The notes under the pieces: model-generated
Told to the model about the DNA's origin: nothing
The model's input: the letters and a program-made list of their open reading frames with translations, nothing else
Databases searched by the model: none
Assembly: GCF_900114785.1 (NCBI RefSeq)
Contig: NZ_FOUG01000002.1
Coordinates: 124,001 to 188,000, forward strand
Reading direction: 5' to 3'
Source of the DNA: Variovorax sp. OV329
GTDB lineage: Bacteria > Pseudomonadota > Gammaproteobacteria > Burkholderiales > Burkholderiaceae_C
Length of the DNA: 64,000 nucleotides
Position numbers and translations under genes: made by a program
Shown: positions 8,134-15,557 of the stretch, one piece after another
Layout of the letters: each line of letters opens with the position of its first letter
Position numbering within the stretch: position 1 is the first letter of the stretch

Positions 8134-9252
8134 TCACCACAGGCTCTCGAGCAGTGAGTCGAGCTTGGCCGTGGCGTTGGTGCCGAGGTCGGCGACCTCG
8201 TTGGGGTAGTTCTTCTTGAGGAGCGTGGCGACCTCGGGCAACCTTGCCCTGTCGAGATCGAAGGCACTGACGCGATCGGGCAATCCCAGTGATTTCACTA
8301 CCCCGGTGATCCTGTCGGCCAGATCGACTGCCGCGCGCTTGTCACCCGGCCGTTCTGCGAAGACTTCGAGCTTGTCGCCATAGAAAGCCGCACAGGCGCG
8401 AATGACCGGCCCCAGCGTGATGCAGGAGGTCGCGCTGTGCGGCAGTCCGAAGGTCCCGCCAAGGATGTGCCCGATGCGGTGACTCAGGCCGTAGATGACC
8501 GACGCCGGGGAGAAGTAGCACTGCCACGCGGCAAGCTGGAGCTGCAGGAGGTCGTTGGCTGTGACCAGCCCCTCGTCGATGGCCTCGCGGGTTTGCATCG
8601 CCTTGGGCCACTTCTCGAGAACCCGAAGGAATCGTGCGACGCCGCTCGCGGCCATGACCGCGTGAGGGTGCTCGCCGGTGACCTTGCGCATGCCTTCGAC
8701 CGCGTGGTCCATGCCCTTGATCGCCGACGACAGAAGCAGCGCGCGCGGCGTGTCGAGCACAAGCACGGGGTCGATGACGACAACCTTGGGAACAGTTTCA
8801 CGGACAGCGTAGCTGCGCTTGAACTTCTGTGCGCCATCGGTCTCGGTGATGCCGAAGTAGTGAGAGAACTCGGAGCCTGACAGCGTGGTGGGAAGCGCCG
8901 CGATGGGAAGGAAGCGGCCGGTCTTCTCATGATGCAGGTGCGACACCGCCTTGGCGGCATCGAGCACGGACCCGCCGCCGAGCGCGATGATCGATTCGGC
9001 TCCGGCGTTCGTGCACGCATCGAGCCCCTTCAGTACCGCCATGTCGGGGGCATGCGCCGGAAGGTCCGTGAAGGTGCCTACACCCAGCTTCACGTTGGGC
9101 CGGACGTAGGTGTCGTACAGCTTCGCCAATGGCTCGACCGTGAAGGTGATTGCGCGATGGATTCCATAGTCCCCGAGCCGCGCCACGGTGCTTTGCAGGA
9201 TGTGCTCGCCCCAGAACACGCCGTCTTGCGGCAGGCAGTTGTATTGGTTCAT
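8134..9252 (-). CDS. Maleylacetate reductase-like iron-containing alcohol dehydrogenase
   Basis: A 372-residue group III iron-ADH family enzyme. Maleylacetate reductases convert maleylacetate to 3-oxoadipate with NAD(P)H at the end of hydroquinone and hydroxyquinol pathways. The nucleotide-binding GGGSVLDAAK sits at 92-101. Candidate metal or catalytic histidines are His183 (GMDH), His258, His262 (HILGGTFGLPH) and His272; the latter block strongly resembles the maleylacetate reductase signature. It is the last gene of a minus-strand catabolic set and is separated from the LysR gene upstream by a hairpin. Start chosen at 9252, where similarity begins. Another Fe-ADH activity cannot be excluded. 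Confidence 0.78.
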   Translation of the reverse strand: MNQYNCLPQDGVFWGEHILQSTVARLGDYGIHRAITFTVEPLAKLYDTYVRPNVKLGVGTFTDLPAHAPDMAVLKGLDACTNAGAESIIALGGGSVLDAAKAVSHLHHEKTGRFLPIAALPTTLSGSEFSHYFGITETDGAQKFKRSYAVRETVPKVVVIDPVLVLDTPRALLLSSAIKGMDHAVEGMRKVTGEHPHAVMAASGVARFLRVLEKWPKAMQTREAIDEGLVTANDLLQLQLAAWQCYFSPASVIYGLSHRIGHILGGTFGLPHSATSCITLGPVIRACAAFYGDKLEVFAERPGDKRAAVDLADRITGVVKSLGLPDRVSAFDLDRARLPEVATLLKKNYPNEVADLGTNATAKLDSLLESLW

Positions 9253-9332
9253 CTCGATCGGGCCTTTCAGATTGAGGCCCAGAAGATAGTGTCCGCGCCC
9301 TCTGCTCACAAGCCGTCAAACATCAAACGCAG

Positions 9333-9350
9333 CGTCCACGCCGGTGGACG
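9333..9350 (-). terminator. Hairpin between LysR gene and maleylacetate reductase gene
   Basis: A perfect 7-bp inverted repeat CGTCCAC / GTGGACG with a 4-nt loop, 17 bp beyond the LysR stop codon. It has no T-tract, so it may be a weak terminator, an attenuating hairpin or an operator. Confidence 0.35.
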
Positions 9351-9367
9351 ATCGAGCCCTGCGCGCG

Positions 9368-10279
9368 CTACTGTCGATCGAATGCGGTGATGACGGGAAT
9401 CTCCACGGACAGGAAGTCGACAAGCGATCGCACCGCGGGCAGCAGGCCTGTGCGAAAGGGAATCAGTGCGGATATGCGCGCATCGGCCGCCATCCAGTCG
9501 GGCAGGAGTTGCTGCAAGGCCCCGCTTTGCAGTTCCGACCTGCAGATGTAACCCGGCAGCGCGGCGATGCCCAGGTTGGCGCAGGCCGCTTCCTTGAGCG
9601 CGACCATGTTGTTGCTCTGGAATCGGGGCTCGATGGGCATCGAGATTTCCTCGCCGTCCGGCCCGCGCAACTGCCAGATCGGCGGCCCGTTGAGCACCAT
9701 CGAAATGGCCATGTGCTGCGCGAGATCCTCGGGTCGTTCGGGCACGCCCATCTGCTCGAGGTACTTGGGGCCCGCGAAGAAATACCAGGGGACGTGGGAG
9801 ATGGCCCGCTGCACCAGCGATGAATCCTGCAGCGGCGACGTGTGCCCGCGTATCGCGAGATCGAAACCTTCCCCGACGATGTCGACGTAACGGTCGGTTG
9901 CGATCTCGACGATCCGGACCTTCGGATGGCGATTGAGGAATATCGGCAGCAGATCCCTGAGGGCGAATTGCGCAATCTCCACAGCCGTCGTCAAGCGGAT
10001 CACGCCGCTGGGCTCGGTCAGTCTCTGACGAACTGCCTCCTCGGCGATCTCCGCGCTGCGCAACGCCGCGACCGCGTACTCGTAGAACTCCTTGCCGATG
10101 TCGGTCATGCCGAACTGGCGTGAAGTCCTGTTCAGGAGACGAACGCCCAGCGAGGTCTCCAGTTCCTGAACGCGGTGGCTCAGTGTCGACTTGGGCAAGC
10201 GCAGGCTCGTGCCGGCGGCGGTGAACCCACCACGGTCGACCACCTGAACGAAATAGAAGACGTCCTTCAAGTCCAACAT
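9368..10279 (-). CDS. LysR family transcriptional regulator of the aromatic island
   Basis: A 303-residue LysR regulator. The N-terminal winged helix spans residues 1-60 (MLDLKDVFYFVQVVDRGGF, then SLRLPKSTLSHRVQELE), followed by an effector-binding domain with DLAIRGHT and the AALPGYICRSEL segment. It lies within the catabolic gene set, between the WrbA-like and maleylacetate reductase-like genes, the same position and size class as LinR in lin clusters. The ATG at 10279 is chosen because the HTH starts there. It probably controls the island in response to a pathway intermediate; this is inferred from position only. Confidence 0.88.
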   Translation of the reverse strand: MLDLKDVFYFVQVVDRGGFTAAGTSLRLPKSTLSHRVQELETSLGVRLLNRTSRQFGMTDIGKEFYEYAVAALRSAEIAEEAVRQRLTEPSGVIRLTTAVEIAQFALRDLLPIFLNRHPKVRIVEIATDRYVDIVGEGFDLAIRGHTSPLQDSSLVQRAISHVPWYFFAGPKYLEQMGVPERPEDLAQHMAISMVLNGPPIWQLRGPDGEEISMPIEPRFQSNNMVALKEAACANLGIAALPGYICRSELQSGALQQLLPDWMAADARISALIPFRTGLLPAVRSLVDFLSVEIPVITAFDRQ

Positions 10280-10327
10280 GCGAAGCCTGGAGAAAGGAGG
10301 CGCAACTCTGGCGGATGAGGTCGGATC

Positions 10328-10353
10328 AACCGATGCCCGGGCACGCATCGGTT
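10328..10353 (-). terminator. Hairpin downstream of the WrbA-like gene
   Basis: A perfect 9-bp inverted repeat AACCGATGC / GCATCGGTT with an 8-nt loop, in the gap between the WrbA-like gene and lysR. No U-run follows, so it is either a factor-dependent terminator, a processing site or an operator for the LysR promoter. Confidence 0.4.
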
Positions 10354-10436
10354 CATCGACCCGGTCCTGCAAGCATACTGCCTGCGACCCGGATCACGCG
10401 ACCCCTCGGGCCGCGTTACTGGCCTGCCCTTCTCAC

Positions 10437-11072
10437 TCAGGAGACCGTGTCGGGAACGCGGATGCGCGGGCCAGCCAATGCGCGCGCAACCGACGCCACT
10501 CGCCGTCCCTGGAAGTTCGCCACGGCCAGGTGCTCGGCGTCGGGCATCACCGTATCCCGCTGCGACACATGGGTCGCACCGTACGGCGTGCCGGCGCTGA
10601 ACATTGCCGCGTCGGCGTAACCCAGCGGAACGATGATCAAGCCGAGGTGCGCCATGGGCCCATAGATGGACAGGAGCGTGGATTCGTTGCCGCCGTGCCT
10701 GGACGAGGTCGATCCGAACACCGAGCCCACCTTGCCATTGAGCTTTCCCTGGAACCAGAGGCCACCGAGCCCGTCGATGTAGGCCTTCAGCTCGGCCGAG
10801 ATCGAGCCGAACCGGGTTGGCGTTCCGAAGACGATGGCATCTGCCCATTCGGCGTCAGCTTCGGTCGGGGCTTCGTACTTCGCGTTCATTTCGGTGGCCC
10901 GCTCCGACCAGCCGGGTGACTGGCGCATGACCTCGGGTCCGACGAATTCGCGGGCTCGGCGAAGCCGCACTTCGGCGCCCTCGGACAGGGCGCCTTCGGC
11001 GATGGCCTTTGCGAGGAGCTCGGTCGAGCTGTTGCGGGAGTAGAAGGCGATGAGGATCTTGGGTTTGGACAT
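10437..11072 (-). CDS. WrbA/PnpB-type NAD(P)H:quinone oxidoreductase
   Basis: A 211-residue flavodoxin-fold protein. The FMN phosphate-binding loop is at the N-terminus (YSRNSSTELLAKAIAEG), and GTPTRFGSISAELKAYID with the later GSTSSRHGGNES are typical WrbA blocks. This family reduces p-benzoquinones to hydroquinones by two electrons; PnpB of nitrophenol catabolism belongs here. Its place just downstream of the ring-cleavage dioxygenase gene (18 bp gap) suggests it keeps the pathway substrate in the hydroquinone state. Family firm; pathway role inferred. Confidence 0.88.
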   Translation of the reverse strand: MSKPKILIAFYSRNSSTELLAKAIAEGALSEGAEVRLRRAREFVGPEVMRQSPGWSERATEMNAKYEAPTEADAEWADAIVFGTPTRFGSISAELKAYIDGLGGLWFQGKLNGKVGSVFGSTSSRHGGNESTLLSIYGPMAHLGLIIVPLGYADAAMFSAGTPYGATHVSQRDTVMPDAEHLAVANFQGRRVASVARALAGPRIRVPDTVS

Positions 11073-11090
11073 GGTTTTTTTCCTTGGGGT

Positions 11091-12041
11091 TCAGACAGCG
11101 ATCGGTTCCAGGCGCCCGAGCAGTTCGTTCTTGCGCTCGCGCAGCCACGGCGGGAGCTGGAACTCCGAGCCGAAGTGCCCCGGCGCCTCGTCGATGGCAA
11201 AGCCGATGTCCGTGGTGGCTGCCTCGAACATCACACCGCCGGGCATCTTGAAGTACATCGATCGGAAGTAGTTGCGGTTGACCGACTCGGAGGTGTCGAT
11301 GTGGCCCATCGACATGAGCTTGTCCTTGATGAGCATCTGCTGCTCGACGTTGTCGACCGCGAAGGCGACGTGATGGATCGTGCCTTCGCCGTAGATCGAC
11401 GACCCTTGCAGCCGGTCGGGTTCGTGAATGAACTCGACGACCGTGCCGGGCGCGCCGTCCGCGGTTTCGAAGCGGTGATAGGGACCGGACTGGCCTGCGT
11501 ACCGGAAGTCCAGCGCCTCCTGCATGAAGATGATCGATTCGGCAACCTCGCGAAGCGACAGCGTGATGCTGTGAACACCGCGGATCGCGAACTGCTCCGG
11601 GATATCGCTCGCGGAGCAGGGTGGACGCGCGTCCCGGTCGGATTCGACGAGATCGAACTCGATGCCGCAAGGATGCTGGAAGCGCTGCCGTCTTTCATCG
11701 AATCGCTCGACGACGTCCTTGTCGAAGGCAACGCCCTTCGCGCTGAAGCGCTCGCGCCAGAATTCGAGCGAATCCCTCGGCACCGAGTAGTTGATCACCT
11801 TGATCTGGCCGGAGCCGCGTCGTCCCTTCACACCCTTCTGCTTGAAGGGAAACGACGTCACGAGCGTGCCAGCGTCACCTCGCGCATTGCCGTAGTAGAG
11901 GTGGTAGACCGGTTCTTCTCCGTCGAGAAGAACCGTCTTCTTGACGAGTGTCTGCCCGAGCAGCTTGACATAGAAGTCCACATCCTCCTGTGCGCCGCTG
12001 ACACACGCGGTCAGATGATGAAAGCCCTTGATGATTGACAT
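11091..12041 (-). CDS. PcpA/LinE-type hydroquinone ring-cleavage dioxygenase (VOC fold)
   Basis: A 316-residue protein made of four vicinal-oxygen-chelate modules. Length and residue spacing match PcpA (2,6-dichlorohydroquinone 1,2-dioxygenase) and LinE. The iron ligands align as His8, His224 and Glu273, reproducing the spacing of PcpA His11, His227 and Glu276. Other shared blocks are AQEDVDFYVKLLGQ, HEPDRLQGS and MPGGVMFEA. Such enzymes open hydroquinones between a hydroxylated carbon and its neighbour, giving maleylacetate or acyl chloride products. Neighbouring WrbA-like and maleylacetate reductase-like genes fit that route. A general ring-cleaving VOC role remains possible. Confidence 0.85.
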   Translation of the reverse strand: MSIIKGFHHLTACVSGAQEDVDFYVKLLGQTLVKKTVLLDGEEPVYHLYYGNARGDAGTLVTSFPFKQKGVKGRRGSGQIKVINYSVPRDSLEFWRERFSAKGVAFDKDVVERFDERRQRFQHPCGIEFDLVESDRDARPPCSASDIPEQFAIRGVHSITLSLREVAESIIFMQEALDFRYAGQSGPYHRFETADGAPGTVVEFIHEPDRLQGSSIYGEGTIHHVAFAVDNVEQQMLIKDKLMSMGHIDTSESVNRNYFRSMYFKMPGGVMFEAATTDIGFAIDEAPGHFGSEFQLPPWLRERKNELLGRLEPIAV

Positions 12042-12117
12042 GAAAGTCTCCTGTGAATGACTCGAATGGTTGATGGATGGCGACTCGATGAATCTCCCGG
12101 CGGGGAGCTTGTCGCTG

Positions 12118-12834
12118 CTATGCGTCGATGAACGAGGTGAAGTCGTCGACCGCCACCTTGTGCAGGGCCATCCGGTTCTCGGGGAGCCTGTTGTCGGCCC
12201 AGCCCAGCGACATGCCGGCAATCACCATCTCGTTTTCGGGGATGCCGACCTCGGCGCGCAGCACCGGGTATTGCAGCGACCAGATCTGTTGAGGGCAGGT
12301 GTCGAGTCCGCGGCCCCTGGCGGCGAGCATCACGTTCTGCAGGAAGCACCCGTAGCAGATGAAGCTCGCCCGCTCCAGGCATCGATCCATCGTGAAGATG
12401 ATGCCCACAGGCGCATCGAAGAACAGGAACTGGCGCTCGACGTCGCGCATGCGTCCCGTCTTGTCGCTGCGATCCACGCCTTGCGCATCGCCGAGCTGGC
12501 CGCGAAAAGTGTTGAACCGCGTCGAATACGGATCGGGCAGGGGCTGCGGGAAGAACGGGTACTCGGGTTCCAGTTTCTCCGGGCCAGCGCGGAATGCAGC
12601 GACGGCAGCGGTCGTCACGCGCTTGCGCGCTTCACCTGTCACGACATAGCAGCGCCAGGGTTGTGTATTGCTCGAACTGGGCGCGTACCTCGCGACCTCG
12701 AGGATGTCCCTGACCATGTCGAGCGCGACAGGGCGGTCGAGGAAGCCGCGCTTGGTGCGCCGATCCCGGATCAGGTCGTCAATGAAAGGGTTCGCACTCA
12801 ACTCCATACTTTCCATCCGTGGGTTCGCTGACAT
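12118..12834 (-). CDS. Nitroreductase family FMN oxidoreductase
   Basis: A 238-residue nitroreductase-fold protein. It has the N-terminal block RRTKRGFLDRP, the RYAPSSSNTQPWRCYVVTG FMN-binding segment and the C-terminal GMSLGWADNRLPENR block. Family members use NAD(P)H to reduce nitroaromatics, quinones or flavins. An AGAGGA sits about 7 bases before the ATG at 12834. It is in the minus-strand catabolic set, between the TDO-like gene and the ring-cleavage dioxygenase, suggesting a reductive peripheral step. Substrate cannot be read from the sequence. Confidence 0.88.
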   Translation of the reverse strand: MSANPRMESMELSANPFIDDLIRDRRTKRGFLDRPVALDMVRDILEVARYAPSSSNTQPWRCYVVTGEARKRVTTAAVAAFRAGPEKLEPEYPFFPQPLPDPYSTRFNTFRGQLGDAQGVDRSDKTGRMRDVERQFLFFDAPVGIIFTMDRCLERASFICYGCFLQNVMLAARGRGLDTCPQQIWSLQYPVLRAEVGIPENEMVIAGMSLGWADNRLPENRMALHKVAVDDFTSFIDA

Positions 12835-12912
12835 GGTGGTTTCCTCTGTGTGTGACGCATTGATGAATGCAGGGAAATCGTAGGGACGGGACTTGCGGCT
12901 GAGAAGGCGTCG

Positions 12913-12926
12913 GTGCGTGTACGCAC
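12913..12926. promoter_or_regulatory. Operator-like inverted repeat upstream of the nitroreductase gene
   Basis: Arms GTGCGT and ACGCAC flank a 2-nt centre, in the 142-bp gap between the TDO-like gene and the nitroreductase gene. The gap is large enough for an internal promoter, and the repeat lies about 80 bp before the ATG. Function is a guess from position. Confidence 0.3.
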
Positions 12927-12976
12927 GGTCCCGGATTGCCGAACGATCGACCTCGCTGCAGCTCGGCAGCGGGGCG

Positions 12977-13876
12977 TCAGGCGCCTCTTGCCTTGGACAT
13001 GTGCGGGCATGCCGCAGGCGGATCGCCGATGAAGGTGCGTGCCGACCAGAGCTCCGGAAACGGGATCTCATTCAGCGTGGGCATGAGCCACGCAACGCCT
13101 TCGGTGCCGAAGTAGGCCGGCCTGGTGCCGAAGGTCCTGCGCGTCGCCATGAGGTGGCGATGCTTCCATTCGGTGAATCCCTCGGCGATGTCGGCGAGCG
13201 TCTCGCCCAACTGCTGGAGCTCTGCGTTCTTGTCCGGATCCGCGTAGATGTCTCGCCAGATCTGCTCGACCTCCTTGCTGGGGCTGTAGGGTGCGCTCAG
13301 GTCGCGATCGAGCAATGAGGTGGGCACAGGCCGGCCGATCCGGCTGAAGTATGCGAGCACGTCGTCGTAGAGACTCGGCTCGGAAAGCACCTTTTCGAGT
13401 TGTGCCAGCCGTTCGGGTTGCGGCGCGAAGTGCTCCAGGTGCTGGGACTGCTTGATGCCGAGCAGGTAGACCATCTGCCGATACGTCCACCCTTGGAGTG
13501 CCGTGTCCTTGCCATATTTCGCAACCGCGCGGGAAAGCATGGCGAACAGGTCGGTGGGGGTCATCCAGTCGATCGAGCGCCAGATGGCCTGGAGAGGCGC
13601 GTGATGTGCGACGACGCGGCGCAGCGTTCGATGCGCCTCGCGCAGGTTGTCGGCGCGCAGAAACGCCTGCGCGGTCTGGATCTCCTTGATGATGAGCATC
13701 CAGTAGAGCTCGGACACTTGCACGTGGGTGATCCACGCATGCTCTCCGGGGTGGTCGCTCACCGTGCGCTGCAGGGAGTGAAGTGCATCCGTCTGCATCC
13801 ATGCGCTGTAGGGCGTCTGCCCTGCTTCGTGGCTTGACGATGCCTGGATGTCCAGGCTTGAAGGGTTGTTGCTCAC
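12977..13876 (-). CDS. Tryptophan 2,3-dioxygenase-like haem protein
   Basis: A 299-residue member of the TDO superfamily of histidine-ligated haem oxygenases. His51 (ITHVQVSELYW) matches the distal His55 of Xanthomonas TDO, Arg133 (TYRQMVYLLG) matches Arg117 that binds the substrate carboxylate, and His241 (WKHRH) matches the axial haem ligand His240. The glycine-rich GTGGTAG substrate loop is changed to a RPAYFGTEG-like segment, so the substrate is probably not plain tryptophan. GTG at 13876 is chosen because AAGGAG lies 6 bases upstream. An ATG at 13915 overlaps the amidase stop but lacks a Shine-Dalgarno sequence. Reaction unknown; dioxygenation or hydroxylation of an aromatic acid is plausible. 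Confidence 0.8.
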   Translation of the reverse strand: MSNNPSSLDIQASSSHEAGQTPYSAWMQTDALHSLQRTVSDHPGEHAWITHVQVSELYWMLIIKEIQTAQAFLRADNLREAHRTLRRVVAHHAPLQAIWRSIDWMTPTDLFAMLSRAVAKYGKDTALQGWTYRQMVYLLGIKQSQHLEHFAPQPERLAQLEKVLSEPSLYDDVLAYFSRIGRPVPTSLLDRDLSAPYSPSKEVEQIWRDIYADPDKNAELQQLGETLADIAEGFTEWKHRHLMATRRTFGTRPAYFGTEGVAWLMPTLNEIPFPELWSARTFIGDPPAACPHMSKARGA

Positions 13877-13882
13877 TGTCGT

Positions 13883-13888
13883 CTCCTT
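13883..13888 (-). promoter_or_regulatory. Ribosome binding site deciding the GTG start of the TDO-like gene
   Basis: AAGGAG on the minus strand with a 6-nt spacer to the GTG at 13876. The upstream in-frame ATG (13915) has no such site. Confidence 0.65.
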
Positions 13889-13911
13889 GGGTTGCGTTTG
13901 CGGGGTGGGGT

Positions 13912-15303
13912 TCATGGTTCTGGTCGAGGCGATGGGACGCGCGCTATCGACTCCAACTGCTGCGCAAGCCGCAGGAGAGCGCCGTCCTGTCCCGACCGCG
14001 CCACGATCTGCAGCGATGCGGGCAGCGCGCAGCCAGCGTGCGTCAGGGGAATGGAGATGGCGGGGAATCCCGCCAGGTTGAAAGGCGCGGTGTAGGTCAT
14101 CAGCGCCTCGCGCACGGTGCCGGACCAGCCGCCGATCGAGGCCGATTGCGCGTCCCGCAGCGGCGCAGTGCACGGGCAGGTCGGCAGCACGAGATAGTCG
14201 ACCGTCGACATGACCCGGTGCAGCCTGGCTGCGAAGAGCCGACGCATCTCCTGTGCATCGGCATAGGCACGCAACTCCATCTTCTTTGCCCGCTGCAACC
14301 GGTCGACGGTCTCTGCACCATAGTGCGTGGCGATGCGGTCCCAGTCGTTTCGCCTGAAATGCTCGATGGCGCCCTCGGTCAGCACGATGCTCGCGAAGGC
14401 GTCGTAGAGCTTGTCGAAGAGACCGGATGCGGATGCATCGATCTCCACGCACTCGACTGCTTCGCCGATGCTTTCGACGGCGTTCTCGAAGGCAGAAGCG
14501 ATCTCCGGGCTGGGGGGCACTGGTTCGATCTCACGTATGACGCCCAGACGTGCGGAAGCCGAGGCATGGCGCGTGGGAACTTCGATCTGCAGGGCCTTCG
14601 CAAGAAGGACCACGTCATCGACTGTTGCTCCGAGAAGGCCTGGATGATCGAGCGTCGGCGCCAATGGGAATATGCCGCGCGTGGAGAGTGTCCCGAACGT
14701 CGGCTTGAAGCCCACTACGCCGCACAGCGCAGCGGGGATGCGGACGGAGCCACCGGTGTCCGTCCCCAATCCGGCGGCAATCGAACCAAAGGCAATCGCC
14801 GCAGCCGCGCCGCCGCTGGAGCCTCCGGCAATGCGTTGCGTGTCCAGTGGGTTCAACGTGTCACCGAAGACGCTGCTGGCCGTGGTGACGCCCCACGCGA
14901 ACTCATGCGTGCTTGTCTTGCCGATGGGGATCGCGCCTTGCTCCACGAGGGCTCTCACGATGTCGGCATCGGCGGTGGGGATATGGCCGAGGTAGGCTGC
15001 GGAGCCATACCGGGTCTCCAGATCCTTCGTGTCGATCAGGTCCTTGACGCCGATCGGCAGGCCCTCCAGCGGTCGCTGCGTGCCTTCGGCATAGCGCAGA
15101 TCACTGGCCGCCGCGGCAGCCATTGCGCGATTCCCGTCGACGACAGAGAAGGCGTTGACAGCTCGCTTGCAGGCCTGCGCGGATTCCAGCGACTGCTCGA
15201 TCAGTTCGACAGTGGTGATGCGACCCGCAGCGAGCGCATCGCGCGCGGCTCGAAGGGCCGGGGCGCGCGACGTCGCGGTGAATGACTGATGGACGGGGCT
15301 CAT
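13912..15303 (-). CDS. Amidase signature family hydrolase
   Basis: A 463-residue amidase with the complete Ser-cisSer-Lys triad: Lys87 (GVKDLID), Ser162 in GGSSGG and Ser186 in TDTGGSVR, at the spacing seen in the family. It hydrolyses an amide (or formamide) in the cytoplasm. It is the first gene of the minus-strand catabolic set and is followed directly by the TDO-like gene, with which a possible ATGA overlap exists at 13912-13915. As TDO enzymes form N-formyl products, a deformylase role is one option; removal of an amide from a xenobiotic is another. The ATG at 15303 begins at the family N-terminus. Confidence 0.9.
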   Translation of the reverse strand: MSPVHQSFTATSRAPALRAARDALAAGRITTVELIEQSLESAQACKRAVNAFSVVDGNRAMAAAAASDLRYAEGTQRPLEGLPIGVKDLIDTKDLETRYGSAAYLGHIPTADADIVRALVEQGAIPIGKTSTHEFAWGVTTASSVFGDTLNPLDTQRIAGGSSGGAAAAIAFGSIAAGLGTDTGGSVRIPAALCGVVGFKPTFGTLSTRGIFPLAPTLDHPGLLGATVDDVVLLAKALQIEVPTRHASASARLGVIREIEPVPPSPEIASAFENAVESIGEAVECVEIDASASGLFDKLYDAFASIVLTEGAIEHFRRNDWDRIATHYGAETVDRLQRAKKMELRAYADAQEMRRLFAARLHRVMSTVDYLVLPTCPCTAPLRDAQSASIGGWSGTVREALMTYTAPFNLAGFPAISIPLTHAGCALPASLQIVARSGQDGALLRLAQQLESIARVPSPRPEP

Positions 15304-15498
15304 GGCGTGGGGTCTCGATGCCTGTTCTCTGGAGCAAAAAGATATGCCAACAAGCGCCCGTCGTGTGCTGCTCTCTGCGGGACACAGCGTCCAGCGATAT
15401 GGACGACGGCATGTGGTGAGATCGTTCGGCGTCCTCGAACCGTGCGTGCAAGAAAAGCAGGCTTCACCGCGGATGTGGATGTGCCTAGAGTCAGGCGC

Positions 15499-15514
15499 CG
15501 AGACGTGTGTCTCG
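15499..15514. promoter_or_regulatory. Palindromic operator candidate in the divergent amidase/dehalogenase region
   Basis: A perfect inverted repeat CGAGAC-GTGT-GTCTCG, 43 bp before the GTG of the LinD-like gene in the 254-bp divergent intergenic region. The size and place suit a LysR-type or other dimeric regulator controlling both directions. Confidence 0.4.
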
Positions 15515-15557
15515 AACTTCCACTGGAATCTTTGCCAGGGCCTGATGGAGTACTGCA

